A stretch of 64,000 nucleotides of DNA, taken from NCBI RefSeq assembly GCF_000013205.1, contig NC_007775.1:2228501-2292500 (forward strand), read 5' to 3'. Source of the DNA: Synechococcus sp. JA-3-3Ab (GTDB lineage: Bacteria; Cyanobacteriota; Cyanobacteriia; Thermostichales; Thermostichaceae). Positions 34,960-44,021 of this stretch are shown piece by piece. The position numbers and the translations under genes were made by a program. Positions within the stretch are counted from its first letter, which is position 1; every line of letters starts with the position of its first letter. The notes below the pieces were generated by a model that was not told where the DNA came from, made no database searches, and saw only the letters and a list, made by a program, of their open reading frames with translations.

Positions 34960-35808
34960 CTAACTTGCAGGCTTGAAGCCGCTCAGCAGGCCGAAGCGCA
35001 GCAAGCCGCTGGCATAGGCCCGCCGCATCAGGCCCAGCCCCAGCGCCCCACGGACGGTGACCCAGCCGCTGCGCAGCAAAGCCGGGATCCACCGCCAATC
35101 GCGAGCCGAGGCGATCACCTCGTCCCAAAAGGGGGCCACCCGCTCCGACCAGTCGGCGGTGCGCAACCGCTCGAACCCCACCTGGTGGGCCAGCGCTTCA
35201 TACTCCGACAAGCTGATGACATAGGGCAGGCAGTACACGTCGTAGATCTGCTGCAAAAGGCGCTCATCCTGGCGGCTCAGGGATCCCTCGCGGTGGCACC
35301 AGGTAACCACCATCATCTGCCCGCCCGGCTGCAAGACCCGCCAGCACTCGGCCAGAAACCGCCGCTTATCCGGCATGTGCTCGCCGCTTTCCAGAGCCCA
35401 GACCAGATCGAAGGTGTTGTCGGCAAAGGGCATGTCCAGGGCATCGGCCACCCAAAAGCGCACCCTGTTGCTCAGGCCGGCTGCTTGAGCGCGCTCCTCG
35501 GCCCGCTGGGCCTGGACAGGGCTGAGGGTAATGCCTGTTACCTCGGCGCCAAAGCGCCGCGCCAGCTCCAGGCTGCTCCCCCCAATGCCACAGCCGAGAT
35601 CGAGGATGTGCCGGGGGGGCTTGGGATCCCCGATCTGGCCCCATTGAATGACTCGGTCGATGAGATCGATCTGGGCTTGGCGGCGATCCTTGCCGGTCTG
35701 GCCCGGCTCGTAGTAGCCGTGGTGCATGTGCTCTCCCCACACCTGCTCCCAAAGGCCAGAGGAAGCATCGTAGAAGCGGCGGATGCGTTGGTTGAGGGGA
35801 GAGGTCAT
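34960..35808 (-). CDS. SAM-dependent methyltransferase, tocopherol-methyltransferase-like
   Basis: A 282-residue class I methyltransferase. Motif I is ILDLGCGIGGSSLELARR, and MHHGYYEPGQTGKDRRQAQI before it, FDLVWALESGEHMPDKRRF and RVLQPGGQMMVVTWCHRE after it match the gamma-tocopherol methyltransferase group of cyanobacteria and plants. The C-terminal part (about 200-282) is typical of that group. The substrate could be tocopherol or another small lipid; the sequence alone does not separate them. No N-terminal transit or signal sequence. Confidence 0.75.
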   Translation of the reverse strand: MTSPLNQRIRRFYDASSGLWEQVWGEHMHHGYYEPGQTGKDRRQAQIDLIDRVIQWGQIGDPKPPRHILDLGCGIGGSSLELARRFGAEVTGITLSPVQAQRAEERAQAAGLSNRVRFWVADALDMPFADNTFDLVWALESGEHMPDKRRFLAECWRVLQPGGQMMVVTWCHREGSLSRQDERLLQQIYDVYCLPYVISLSEYEALAHQVGFERLRTADWSERVAPFWDEVIASARDWRWIPALLRSGWVTVRGALGLGLMRRAYASGLLRFGLLSGFKPAS

Positions 35809-35930
35809 CGGCAGGTGCAGGTCGGGATCCCTCTTATTCTGGACGATCTTGCCGTCCTTCCTGGCCCTGGGGGCGGGCTGGCAAAACCCCGATTAAGCTG
35901 GGAAAGTAGGCTCTTGTTGCCGCTGGGATC

Positions 35931-37538
35931 TTGGCCACCTCAGACTTTGCCCTCGAGCAGCTTCTCTTCACCCCGGCCACGCCCGAGCCCGACGCGGTGC
36001 GGCTGATCTACGCTTTCCCCAACACCTACTCGGTGGGGATCACCAGCCTCGGCTACCAGGTCATCTGGAGCCTGCTGGCCAGCCGCCGTGATGTGTCGGT
36101 CGCCCGCCTGTTTACCGACCTGGCCGAGCCGCTGCCGCGGGATCCTGAGCTGCTGGGCTTTTCCCTCTCCTGGGAGCTGGACTACGTCCACATCCTGGAT
36201 CTGCTGGAACGACAGAGGATCCCCCTCCAGGCCGAGGCGCGGGAAGAAGCGCACCCCCTGGTTTTCGGCGGCGGCCCGGTGTTGACGGCCAACCCTGAGC
36301 CCTTTGCTGCGTTCTTTGACTTGATCCTGCTGGGGGACGGGGAGGGGCTGGTGGAGCAGATGATCCAGACCTATCGGCAGGTACGGCGGGGATCCCGCGC
36401 CGAAAAGCTGCAGGCGCTGGCCCAGGTGCCGGGGATCTACGTGCCCAGCCTCTACGAGGTGCGCTACCGCGGGCCCGACGGCCCAGTGGAGAAGGTGATC
36501 CCCAAGCTGGACGGGATCCCCAGCTCCATCCGCAAGCACACCTTCCGCGGCAACACCCTCTCGGTGTCCACCGTGGTTACCCCCAAGGCGGCCTGGGAGA
36601 GCATTTACATGGTGGAGGTGGTGCGCAGTTGTCCGGAGATGTGCCGCTTTTGCCTGGCCAGCTATCTAACATTGCCTTTTCGGGCAGCGGATGTGGAGGG
36701 ACATCTGATCCCGGCGGTGGAGCGGGGGCTGCAGGTTACCCAGCGGATTGGCCTTTTGGGGGCTTCGGTAACCCAGCACCCCCAGTTTGAGGAATTGCTG
36801 GAGTACCTGGCGCAGGATCGCTTTGAGCAGGTGCGCCTTAGCCTGGCCTCGGTGCGCACGGGCACGGTTACGCCTCGCTTGGCGCAAGTGCTTTCCCGCC
36901 GCGGCAGCCAGTCCATTACCGTGGCCATCGAAAGCGGCTCGGAGCGGCTGCGCCGGGTCATCAACAAAAAGCTGGCCAACGAAGAGATCCTGGCGGCGGC
37001 TGCCCACGCCCAGGCCGGCGGCCTGAAGGGGATCAAGTTCTACGGCATGGTGGGGATCCCGGCGGAAACCCAGGCCGACCTGGAGGCCACGGTTGCTCTT
37101 TTCAAGGAGCTCAAGAAGGTGGCTCCCCGCCTGCGCTTCACCCTGGGCTGCAGCACCTTTGTGCCCAAGGCCCACACCCCCTTCCAGTGGCAGGGGGTGG
37201 ATCCCCAGGCGGAGAAAAAGCTGCAGTGGTATCAAAAACACCTGCGCCCCCTGGGCGTGGAGTTCCGCCCGGAAAGCTACAGTTGGTCGGTCATCCAGGC
37301 CTTGATCTCAAGAGGGGATCGGCGGGTGGCCCAGGTTTTGCAGCTAGCACGGCAGTGGGGCGATTCCCTGGGCAGCTACCGCCGCGCCTTCAAAGAGCTC
37401 AAAGGGCAACTGCCGCCCCTGGACTTCTACGTGTACCACAACTGGGATCCGGCGGATCCCCTTCCCTGGCAACACATCGAAGGCCCTCTCAGCCTGGAGC
37501 GGCTGCAGCAGCACCGCCAAGAGGCCTTTTCCGTGTAG
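35931..37538 (+). CDS. Radical SAM protein with B12-binding-like domain
   Basis: A 535-residue protein of the TIGR03960-like group. The N-terminal part (about 20-180, RLIYAFPNTYSVGITSLGYQ, LGFSLSWELDYVHILDLLE, LVFGGGPVLTANPEP) resembles a cobalamin-binding fold. The radical SAM cluster cysteines are C234, C238 and C241 in RSCPEMCRFCLASY. Later blocks are TVAIESGSERLRRVINKK and GIKFYGMVGIPAETQADLEA. The reaction is unknown; relatives of this type are widespread in cyanobacteria. The start codon is TTG 35931. It is divergent from the methyltransferase gene. Confidence 0.85.
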   Translation: MATSDFALEQLLFTPATPEPDAVRLIYAFPNTYSVGITSLGYQVIWSLLASRRDVSVARLFTDLAEPLPRDPELLGFSLSWELDYVHILDLLERQRIPLQAEAREEAHPLVFGGGPVLTANPEPFAAFFDLILLGDGEGLVEQMIQTYRQVRRGSRAEKLQALAQVPGIYVPSLYEVRYRGPDGPVEKVIPKLDGIPSSIRKHTFRGNTLSVSTVVTPKAAWESIYMVEVVRSCPEMCRFCLASYLTLPFRAADVEGHLIPAVERGLQVTQRIGLLGASVTQHPQFEELLEYLAQDRFEQVRLSLASVRTGTVTPRLAQVLSRRGSQSITVAIESGSERLRRVINKKLANEEILAAAAHAQAGGLKGIKFYGMVGIPAETQADLEATVALFKELKKVAPRLRFTLGCSTFVPKAHTPFQWQGVDPQAEKKLQWYQKHLRPLGVEFRPESYSWSVIQALISRGDRRVAQVLQLARQWGDSLGSYRRAFKELKGQLPPLDFYVYHNWDPADPLPWQHIEGPLSLERLQQHRQEAFSV

Positions 37539-37558
37539 CATGTCGTGCCTAAAATCCC

Positions 37559-38488
37559 CTAGGAAGGGGATTGACGGTGAGAGCCTGAAGCGGCCAGAAA
37601 CGCCTCGATCTCGGCGCGGTGGGGCAAACTGGGCTGAGCGCCAGGGCGGGTTACACACAAGGCCGCAGCGGCATTGGCAAACCGCAGGGCTTCCCTCAGG
37701 GATTTGCCAGCAGCCAGGCAAGCGGCCAAAGCACCGCAGAAGCTGTCGCCGGCAGCAGTGGTATCCACCACCAACACGGGGTGGGCTGGCAGATGGCCCC
37801 TTTCCTCCCCATCGGCCCAGACCAAGCCCGCTCCCCCCAAGGTGATGATCACTGTCGGGATCCCCTGCTGTTGCAAGGCTTGGGCCACTTTTTCGGCTTG
37901 CGCTGGCGTCTCCACTGGAGATTGGGCAAGGGCAGCGGCTTCGCTTTCATTGAGCACCAAGTAGCGCACCTGGCGCAACAGGGATCCCGGCAGGGGCACC
38001 ACAGGGGCTGGATTGAGCAGGACGGGGATCCCTTGGGCAAAGGCTTGCTCTGCCACCGCCTGCACCGTGGCCAGGGGGATTTCCAGTTGCAGCAGAACCA
38101 TCGCTGCCGGCGTCCAAGGAGGCAGCTGGGCGGGGGTGTAGCGACCGTTAGCGCCGGGGCTGACCACAATCCGGTTTTGCCCTGCTGGATCCACAGTGAT
38201 CAGAGCGATGCCGCTGGGCCCTTCCAGCTCCCGCAGGTGGTGGGTATCGACGCCGTTCTGCTCCAGGTTCTCTTTCAGCAGGCGGCCAAAGCTGTCAGAT
38301 CCCACTGCCCCCCACATCTCCACCTGGGCTCCCGCCCGTGCCGCTGCCACCGCTTGGTTGGCCCCCTTGCCGCCAGGGTAGGTGGCGTAGTCGGATCCCA
38401 GCACCGTTTCCCCAGGCCCAGGATGGCGTGGTACCTGCACCACCAAGTCCAGATTCAAGCTCCCCACTACGCGAACTAGGGCTGTCAT
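37559..38488 (-). CDS. rbsK: Ribokinase (PfkB family)
   Basis: A 309-residue sugar kinase that phosphorylates ribose at O5. Signature 1 is GSDYATYPGGKGANQAVAAA, preceded by VVGSLNLDLVVQVPRHPGPG. Signature 2, with the catalytic Asp, is VVDTTAAGDSFCGALAACLA; the usual DTTGAGD has Ala for the first Gly. The monovalent-cation loop near the end (AAALCVTRPGAQPSLP) is normal. No ribose transporter or regulator is adjacent. It converges with the radical SAM gene, 20 bp between the stops. Confidence 0.9.
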   Translation of the reverse strand: MTALVRVVGSLNLDLVVQVPRHPGPGETVLGSDYATYPGGKGANQAVAAARAGAQVEMWGAVGSDSFGRLLKENLEQNGVDTHHLRELEGPSGIALITVDPAGQNRIVVSPGANGRYTPAQLPPWTPAAMVLLQLEIPLATVQAVAEQAFAQGIPVLLNPAPVVPLPGSLLRQVRYLVLNESEAAALAQSPVETPAQAEKVAQALQQQGIPTVIITLGGAGLVWADGEERGHLPAHPVLVVDTTAAGDSFCGALAACLAAGKSLREALRFANAAAALCVTRPGAQPSLPHRAEIEAFLAASGSHRQSPS

Positions 38489-38608
38489 TGGCTAGCTGAA
38501 AAACGGTGCCCTAGAGGTAGCTCATTCTAGCTCCCACCACTGGGTTGGAGAGCTTTCCACCTTGGAGAGGATTGGCTAGCTTGTGAGGGGGTGACGCGGA
38601 AACAAGCC

Positions 38609-38920
38609 ATGCTGCTGACCACTACAGACGTGCTCCAAGGTAGAGAGGTTGAGCGTTACTTGGGCATTGTTACCGCCGAGGTAGTTTATGGCACCAATGT
38701 TCTACGGGACTTCCTTGCTAGCCTCCGCAACATCATCGGGGGACGCACAAGAACCTATGAAGAAGTTCTCGAGAATGCCCAGAAAAAGGTTTTGGAAGAG
38801 TTGGAGCAGCGAGCCAAACGTTTGGGAGCAAATGGCATCCTAGGCGTTAGCATTCATACCAACATGAGCGCGACAATGATCCTCGTTACCGCCGCCGGCA
38901 CCGCCGTCAAGCTGCGCTAG
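38609..38920 (+). CDS. YbjQ family (UPF0145) protein
   Basis: A 103-residue protein that forms pentameric, dodecin-like rings in solved relatives; the function is uncertain, with heavy-metal binding suggested. Blocks are MLLTTTDVLQGREVERYLGI, EVVYGTNVLRDFLASLRNII, GGRTRTYEEVL and AKRLGANGILGVSIHTN. ATG 38609 matches the family start; a GTG at 38591 would add six residues. It converges with the YebC gene, 5 bp between the stops. Confidence 0.88.
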   Translation: MLLTTTDVLQGREVERYLGIVTAEVVYGTNVLRDFLASLRNIIGGRTRTYEEVLENAQKKVLEELEQRAKRLGANGILGVSIHTNMSATMILVTAAGTAVKLR

Positions 38921-38925
38921 AACCT

Positions 38926-39675
38926 TTAGGCCAGGCTCTCCATCAATGCCTCGTCGATCTCAAAGTTGGCGTAGACATTTTGCACATCATCCAAGTGGTC
39001 CAGCCGCTCCATGAGGGTCAGTACCAGCTTGGCTGTCTCGGGGTCCTCCACATGCACCTCCGTAGAGGGGATCCAGCGGATGGCCGCCTCTTGCACCTGG
39101 TAGCCTTCTTTTTTGAGGTAGGTGGCCACCTGCTCCAGCAGGGTGTAATCGCAGTAGACTTCTGCGTCGGTTCCCTCGACCTTGAGATCCTCCCCGCCTG
39201 CTTCGGCTACCGCTAGCAGCAGAGCTTCGGGATCTGTCACCCCCTCTAGGCTAATCACCCCTTTTTGCCGGAACAGCCAGCTCACGCAGCCACTTTCCCC
39301 CAGGCTGCCGCCGACTTTGCTGAAGGCCTCCCGCACCTCGGCAGCCGTGCGGTTACGGTTGTCGGTCATCGCCTCGATCAAGACAGCTACCCCCCCAGGG
39401 CCGTAGCCTTCGTAGCGAATTTCCTCCAGGGGGCTGTCGTCGGCCCAGTTGCCGGATCCCTTGGCGATGGCCCGCTCGATGGTCTCAGCAGGCATGCCTG
39501 CCGCTTTGGCTTTCTCCACGGCCGAGCGCAGCCGAAAGTTGGCGTCAGGATCGGGCAGGCCGTTGCGCGCTGCCACGATGATGGCCCGGGAAAGTTTGGT
39601 AAATAGGCTGCCCTTTTTGGCATCTACACGGGCTTTTTGCCGCTTAATGTTGGCCCATTTGCTGTGTCCTGCCAT
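38926..39675 (-). CDS. YebC/PmpR family protein
   Basis: A 249-residue DNA- or ribosome-associated protein, starting MAGHSKWANIKRQKARVDAK. Family blocks include LFTKLSRAIIVAARNGLPDP, NFRLRSAVEKAKAAGMPAE, YEGYGPGGVAVLIEAMTDNR and FDIDEALM-like FEIDEALMESLA at the end. Members act as transcription regulators or, in the closest paralogues (YeeN and mitochondrial TACO1), in translation. The frame opens 6 codons earlier but ATG 39675 is the conserved start. Confidence 0.93.
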   Translation of the reverse strand: MAGHSKWANIKRQKARVDAKKGSLFTKLSRAIIVAARNGLPDPDANFRLRSAVEKAKAAGMPAETIERAIAKGSGNWADDSPLEEIRYEGYGPGGVAVLIEAMTDNRNRTAAEVREAFSKVGGSLGESGCVSWLFRQKGVISLEGVTDPEALLLAVAEAGGEDLKVEGTDAEVYCDYTLLEQVATYLKKEGYQVQEAAIRWIPSTEVHVEDPETAKLVLTLMERLDHLDDVQNVYANFEIDEALMESLA

Positions 39676-39770
39676 GCTGTGCACACCAGTCAAGCAACCT
39701 AAGGGAAGGGATCCCCTAACTTTGAAGCCTAAATCACCACCTGCTTAGGTCTCAACCCCAGAGGTGCAGG

Positions 39771-40523
39771 TCAAGGCTGGATGGGTTGCCGCTCGATTAC
39801 ACCCCCTGGTGGCGGTGGAGCTTCTGGCGTTGCTTGAGGCGCAGGCGTTGGTGTCTCTATAGGAGCTGGCGTGGGAGGCAAAGGAGGTACAGGCTCTTCA
39901 GGCACAGCCTCAGGCGGAGGGGTCGGGGTTGGCGGCTGAGTTAAAAAGGGCGTTACCTGTTCCAGCAGCTCGGCATAGAAGATTCCGTCCTGCTCCGGCC
40001 CAAAGCGGCCCACCGCCCAGCGGTGACGGGGCACAAACAGGGTTTGCAGCAGCACTTCCCGACTGGCGAAAGAGGGAGTGCCCACAAAGACGTAGCCATC
40101 GACAATGACACGGTTCAAGTCAGGCCGAGTTTGAAACACCCGGTCCACCTCCCGCAGCATCTCCGCATCCAGCCGCTCCAGCAGAGTTCCCAGAGTGTCT
40201 TCAGGCCTGACCAAAACCCGCACTGGAAAGCGATAGCTTTCGCATCGATACTCTCCGCAGAGCTTAACCAGCTCGTTCCGAACTCGGATCTGCACCGCCG
40301 GATCGATGTCTCTCACCGGCAGGGAGACTTCTGGCTCTGGCTGCTGTTCCGCTTCCTGGGCCCAAGTCAAGAGGTGGCCACCCCAAGCTCCCAATAGCAG
40401 CGATCCGCACAACAAGGCGAGTTCCCAACCTCCAAGGGGAAGGCTCCAGCCTGGGCTGCCTCGCTCAGGGCGTTGTGAAAGCAGGAGATTGGGATCCCGA
40501 TTCTTACTCAGCGGGCTGTTCAT
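39771..40523 (-). CDS. Membrane-anchored protein of unknown function, Pro-rich tail
   Basis: A 250-residue protein. A membrane helix lies near the N-terminus (about 31-51, GWELALLCGSLLLGAWGGHL). A folded domain (about 65-190) has AVQIRVRNELVKLCGEYRCE, FPVRVLVRPEDTLGTLLERL and VIVDGYVFVGTPSFASREVL. A Pro/Thr/Glu-rich tail (about 195-250, with PTPTPPPEAV and PTPAPIETPT) ends it. The domain faces the periplasm if the helix is an anchor. No family recognised. It resembles the Pro-rich protein at 22676 in layout, not in sequence. Confidence 0.6.
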   Translation of the reverse strand: MNSPLSKNRDPNLLLSQRPERGSPGWSLPLGGWELALLCGSLLLGAWGGHLLTWAQEAEQQPEPEVSLPVRDIDPAVQIRVRNELVKLCGEYRCESYRFPVRVLVRPEDTLGTLLERLDAEMLREVDRVFQTRPDLNRVIVDGYVFVGTPSFASREVLLQTLFVPRHRWAVGRFGPEQDGIFYAELLEQVTPFLTQPPTPTPPPEAVPEEPVPPLPPTPAPIETPTPAPQATPEAPPPPGGVIERQPIQP

Positions 40524-40733
40524 AGGTTAACCACTACGGCGTCGATAGCTACCGCCAACTCTACCCGACATGGGCCTAGGAGGCACTAGGCTAAAACGGA
40601 GCCGCTCCTGCTGGATGTCGCTGCTCAAAGGATCAGGGGGAGGGATCGATGGATCGCCAAATCCGTTCGCTGCAGCTTGCCGAAATGGCTGTAGTCTAAT
40701 CTGGAGAAGCTAATGATCCTGCAAGAGGTATCT

Positions 40734-41432
40734 ATGGCAGCGCCAACATCAAAGGTTTGGGGATCCCCTCTGAAGCTTTTTTGGGGCTTCCTAGCCTCGG
40801 CTGTCCTCCTGGCAGGCTGTGGGGGAGCTGGAGGGACGGTGCCACCTCCAGTCAATGTTTGCGCGCAAGCCTTTCCAGCGATTTTCGAGGCCAAGAGCTT
40901 GCGCCCAGGAGCAAGGCGCAGTGGAACCTTGGGGCCAAATAGCGACTTGGAGATCTACTTTGATGAGAAGGACAATGTCATAAATGCCCGGGAAGTCCCA
41001 CCTCCCCCTGGCACGTTTACCTTTTATGTCGATGGATTCCTTTACTTTCCTTCTGCAGCCAATGTTACGGGAGTTACTATCCGCCTAACCAGTCCAGTCT
41101 TCGACCCTCTGCTGGTCATCTTTGGTCTTGATGCCAACGGGAGGGCTGATCCAGAACTCTTCTTCATCAACGATGACGCAAAGCCTGGTGATTTCACCAC
41201 CTCCGAGCTGACGATCCCAGTACGGCAAGACCGCTGTTACCTAGTGCTAGTGCAGAGCTACTGGGCCCAGAATTCCCGCAGCGTTGCTCCAGGTAGCCCA
41301 GGCCGAGGTCCCTATACCCTCGAGGTGGTGAGGGAAACCTCTGCCGCGCCTCCTCCTCCCCCTCCCATCCAGCAGAAGCCTGACGACAGGGAAAACGGCG
41401 GTGGCGGTGACCGAGGCGGTGTGGGTATTTAG
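40734..41432 (+). CDS. Predicted lipoprotein of unknown function
   Basis: A 232-residue protein with a lipoprotein signal: hydrophobic core [10 protein letters not shown] and lipobox LLAGC, Cys at residue 29 from ATG 40734. The mature part (about 40-205) looks like the pre-peptidase C-terminal (PPC) type beta domain: [80 protein letters not shown] Pro then Gly-rich tail follows. PPC-like domains are usually extracellular. Its stop shares bases with the stop of the convergent kinase gene (41429-41432). Confidence 0.7.
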   Translation: MAAPTSKVWGSPLKLFWGFLASAVLLAGCGGAGGTVPPPVNVCAQAFPAIFEAKSLRPGARRSGTLGPNSDLEIYFDEKDNVINAREVPPPPGTFTFYVDGFLYFPSAANVTGVTIRLTSPVFDPLLVIFGLDANGRADPELFFINDDAKPGDFTTSELTIPVRQDRCYLVLVQSYWAQNSRSVAPGSPGRGPYTLEVVRETSAAPPPPPPIQQKPDDRENGGGGDRGGVGI

Positions 41433-43594
41433 CTCTGGCGGGTAAGCCTAATGGCAAAGCTTGCGCTGCCACAGGTGGCTGTGCCGCGAATCAAACGCCC
41501 GTCAGAGCTGACGGTACCGCTCCACGTGACAGTTGGAGTACCGCTACCCCCTATCCTGCCGCTAACAGAAAGTTGGTTGCCGATGAGCTGGCCACTGCGC
41601 TCAGAAAAGCTGGGTGAGGAAATGATAATCTGATCGCCGTTTTGCTGAATGGAAACGGTTTCCTGGATGCCAGTTGCAACATTGATCTTACACAGGGATC
41701 CCTGCCAGACAAAGGATCCTCCCTCATAGAGCCACTGACCGCTCAAGGCAAACTCTGGCGCAGGCGTTGGTGTTGCTGGGGCTGGCGTCGAGGTGGGCGT
41801 CGGGATCGGGGTGGGGGTAGGGGTAGGAGTACGGGGGACGAGCGGGGTAAAGCGAGGGATAGGGGTAAGCGTTGGTGTTGGCACCGGGGTGGGAGTGGGT
41901 GTTGGTGCCGGAGTTGGAGTGGGTGGCGGTGTCGGAGTTAGAGTGGGTGGCGGTGTCGGAGTTGGAGTGGGTGGCGGTGTCGGAGTCGGGGTGGGTGGCG
42001 GTGTCGGAGTCGGGGTGGGTGGCGGTGTCGGAGTCGGGGTGGGTGGCGGTGTCGGAGTCGGGGTGGGCTCGGGGGTAGGTGTTGGGGTGACTTCAGCGGT
42101 AGAAATCGGCTCCGGCTCTTCCTGAGTATCGCGGATTGTTGGGCGCGGCCAGAGCAAAAAGGCGGCTAGCAAAGCCACAGCGCCTCCCCCGGCCAAGACC
42201 CACTTTAGGCTGCTGCCGGAAGGCTGGAGAACCGTTGGGGGGGCGGCTTGCGGCAGGGGACGGGTAGGGGGAGTATCCGTTCGTGGTGGGACGGGGGGAT
42301 CCTGAGGGGGAGCAGCCGGAAGCGTGTTGCTGGCCTGGATGACTGTAGAGGGCGTTTCGGCAGTTTCGCCTTCAACTTTGGGGGAGGGATCCGGCGCAGC
42401 TTCTGCCGAGGGATCTGAGGGGAGAGGTTCCCGCTCGGCGATGTAATAGGGGATCCCTGCACCTGCAGGCGGGATGGGGTCATCTTCGACAAGATCCAGA
42501 TCTTCATCGCGGATGTCTTCAAAGGCTCCAGAAGCCGATCCTGTATTGCCGGTGGTTTTGATCGGCGGTCTGGGATCGGAAGAGGGTGGAGCCTCGTTTT
42601 GAGCCTTGGCACCGCCGGTGGGAAGAATCACGGTACTGGCCTGGCTGCTGGGGAGTTGAGTGGCCACCGTCAGCTCATAAGCCTGCAGCAGCCGCTCCCC
42701 CAGCTCCTGCATCGTCTGCGGGCGTTCGTCCGGGTTTTTCTTCAGGCAATCCATCACCACCGCTGCCAAGGCGGGCGGGATCGGCTGCGGAGTTGTCTCC
42801 GGGTTGATCTCAAGGGGGCTTTCGTAGCAATGGGCGTGGATCCAACTGTGCAATGAGTCGGTTTCCAAGCGAAAGGGCATGGATCCCGTCAGCATCTCGT
42901 AGAGCACCACCCCAAACGAGTAGATATCCGAGCGGGCATCCAGAGACTTGCCCCGTATCTGTTCAGGAGAGGCGTAACGGGCCGTGCCGATAAATCCGCC
43001 CCCTTTGTGGGTGCCTAGGCTGAGGGTGTGATCCGCCAGGGTCTTGGCCACGCCGAAGTCGAGGATTTTCAGTTGAGACGTGAGTTGGCCCTCTTGCAAG
43101 ACTTGCTCGAGAAACAGGTTGCTGGGCTTGATGTCGCGGTGAATCACGCCCCGAATCTCGCGGCCATCTACCTTGGCGCGGAACGTGTGGGCAAAGTGCA
43201 GCCCTTCACAAGCCTGCAGGGCCAACCGAATGACTTGCCGAAGCGGCAGAGCCCCTTTTTCCCGCATCAGCTTGCCCAGATCCTGCCCCTTGAGGTACTC
43301 CATCACCAGGTAGGCTTGCTCGCCCTCTTGGCCGTGATCCAAAACTTTGACGATGCGGGGATGCTGTCCCAGAAGGATGCTGATGCGGATCTCTTCGGCA
43401 AAGCGGCGGCGCAAATCGATCTGGGCGTCGCCCCGGCTCAGCAGCAAGGGCGCGTGCAGGATCTTGACCGCCACCTCTTGGTGGTTGTTGTGTAAGTCCA
43501 AGGCGCGAAAGACGGATCCCATGCCGCCACCACCGATTTCTTGAATTAGCCGGTAGCGACCGCCCAAAATGCGATTGGTGAGATCAAAAGACAT
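41429..43594 (-). CDS. Serine/threonine protein kinase, PknB type, with Pro/Thr repeat linker
   Basis: A 721-residue membrane kinase. The Hanks domain (about 14-300) is complete: Gly loop [11 protein letters not shown]44 (VAVKIL), catalytic D154 ([12 protein letters not shown]), D179 (DFGVAKT) and [21 protein letters not shown] Pro/Glu/Thr-rich cytoplasmic linker follows, then one membrane helix ([16 protein letters not shown]), a long (PT)n repeat arm, and a C-terminal beta-rich domain (about 620-721) with [20 protein letters not shown] and [14 protein letters not shown] holding two cysteines. The outer domain is probably the sensor. No phosphatase gene is adjacent. Confidence 0.9.
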   Translation of the reverse strand: MSFDLTNRILGGRYRLIQEIGGGGMGSVFRALDLHNNHQEVAVKILHAPLLLSRGDAQIDLRRRFAEEIRISILLGQHPRIVKVLDHGQEGEQAYLVMEYLKGQDLGKLMREKGALPLRQVIRLALQACEGLHFAHTFRAKVDGREIRGVIHRDIKPSNLFLEQVLQEGQLTSQLKILDFGVAKTLADHTLSLGTHKGGGFIGTARYASPEQIRGKSLDARSDIYSFGVVLYEMLTGSMPFRLETDSLHSWIHAHCYESPLEINPETTPQPIPPALAAVVMDCLKKNPDERPQTMQELGERLLQAYELTVATQLPSSQASTVILPTGGAKAQNEAPPSSDPRPPIKTTGNTGSASGAFEDIRDEDLDLVEDDPIPPAGAGIPYYIAEREPLPSDPSAEAAPDPSPKVEGETAETPSTVIQASNTLPAAPPQDPPVPPRTDTPPTRPLPQAAPPTVLQPSGSSLKWVLAGGGAVALLAAFLLWPRPTIRDTQEEPEPISTAEVTPTPTPEPTPTPTPPPTPTPTPPPTPTPTPPPTPTPTPPPTPTPTPPPTLTPTPPPTPTPAPTPTPTPVPTPTLTPIPRFTPLVPRTPTPTPTPIPTPTSTPAPATPTPAPEFALSGQWLYEGGSFVWQGSLCKINVATGIQETVSIQQNGDQIIISSPSFSERSGQLIGNQLSVSGRIGGSGTPTVTWSGTVSSDGRLIRGTATCGSASFAIRLTRQS
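41919..42062. repeat. 24-bp tandem repeat in the kinase gene
   Basis: Six head-to-tail 24-bp units, consensus GTGGGTGGCGGTGTCGGAGT plus CGGG on the plus strand, coding for the eight-residue unit PTPTPPPT on the minus strand. The last three are identical, which points to recent slippage or unequal exchange. Looser PTP repeats continue to about 41790. Confidence 0.85.
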
Positions 43595-44021
43595 AGGTTT
43601 GCAGGCGCAAGAAAAGGCAGCTCAGGCCAAGATGTCCATACGATAAACCAATTGCTGGAATTCATACCCGCCCATTGCTCAGTCCAACTTCAGGGATCCC
43701 AATCTTTGACTCTCTGGAGGCCCAAGCGCTCCGCGCCGCCGGCGCGACCACCTCCAGCCCCTCTCCCAGCCCCCCTCACCCCCAGCCCCTCTCCCAAAGG
43801 GAGAGGGGAGTTAGGGATAGCGCTTTGCGCCGCCAGCGCGTGCGCGACAGCGTTGCGACAAGCCGTTTTTTATTACCATTTGGAATGACTATTTAGAGAT
43901 TTTTTTAAGGATCTCCAGTAAATGTGAAAAAAGCGCAAGGGAATGCTGGGGGAAATTCAGCCTTCTGGGCAACCTTCAGCCCAAAGGGGGATGATCGGAA
44001 GGGATCCCTGCGCGAGGGCTT
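43595..44021. other. Intergenic region with dispersed repeat
   Basis: 427 bp between the divergent kinase and NAD kinase genes. It holds copy 2 of the palindromic repeat and, just before it, a truncated copy of its left part (CCAGCCCCTCTCCCAG at 43754-43769). No gene or clear promoter is visible; the stretch 43810-43920 becomes AT-rich towards nadK. Confidence 0.45.
43773..43809. repeat. Dispersed palindromic repeat, copy 2
   Basis: CCCTCACCCCCAG plus the perfect stem CCCCTCTCCC-aaa-GGGAGAGGGG, differing from copy 1 (34913) by one extra loop A. Confidence 0.75.

Noticed and set aside
34705-36006. 433-codon open frame on the plus strand
   Set aside because: It crosses the end of the uracil-DNA glycosylase gene and runs antisense through the methyltransferase gene; no motif is seen in it.
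41919-42062. Regular repeats that might be a CRISPR array
   Set aside because: The units are directly joined without spacers and code for a Pro/Thr arm in the kinase.
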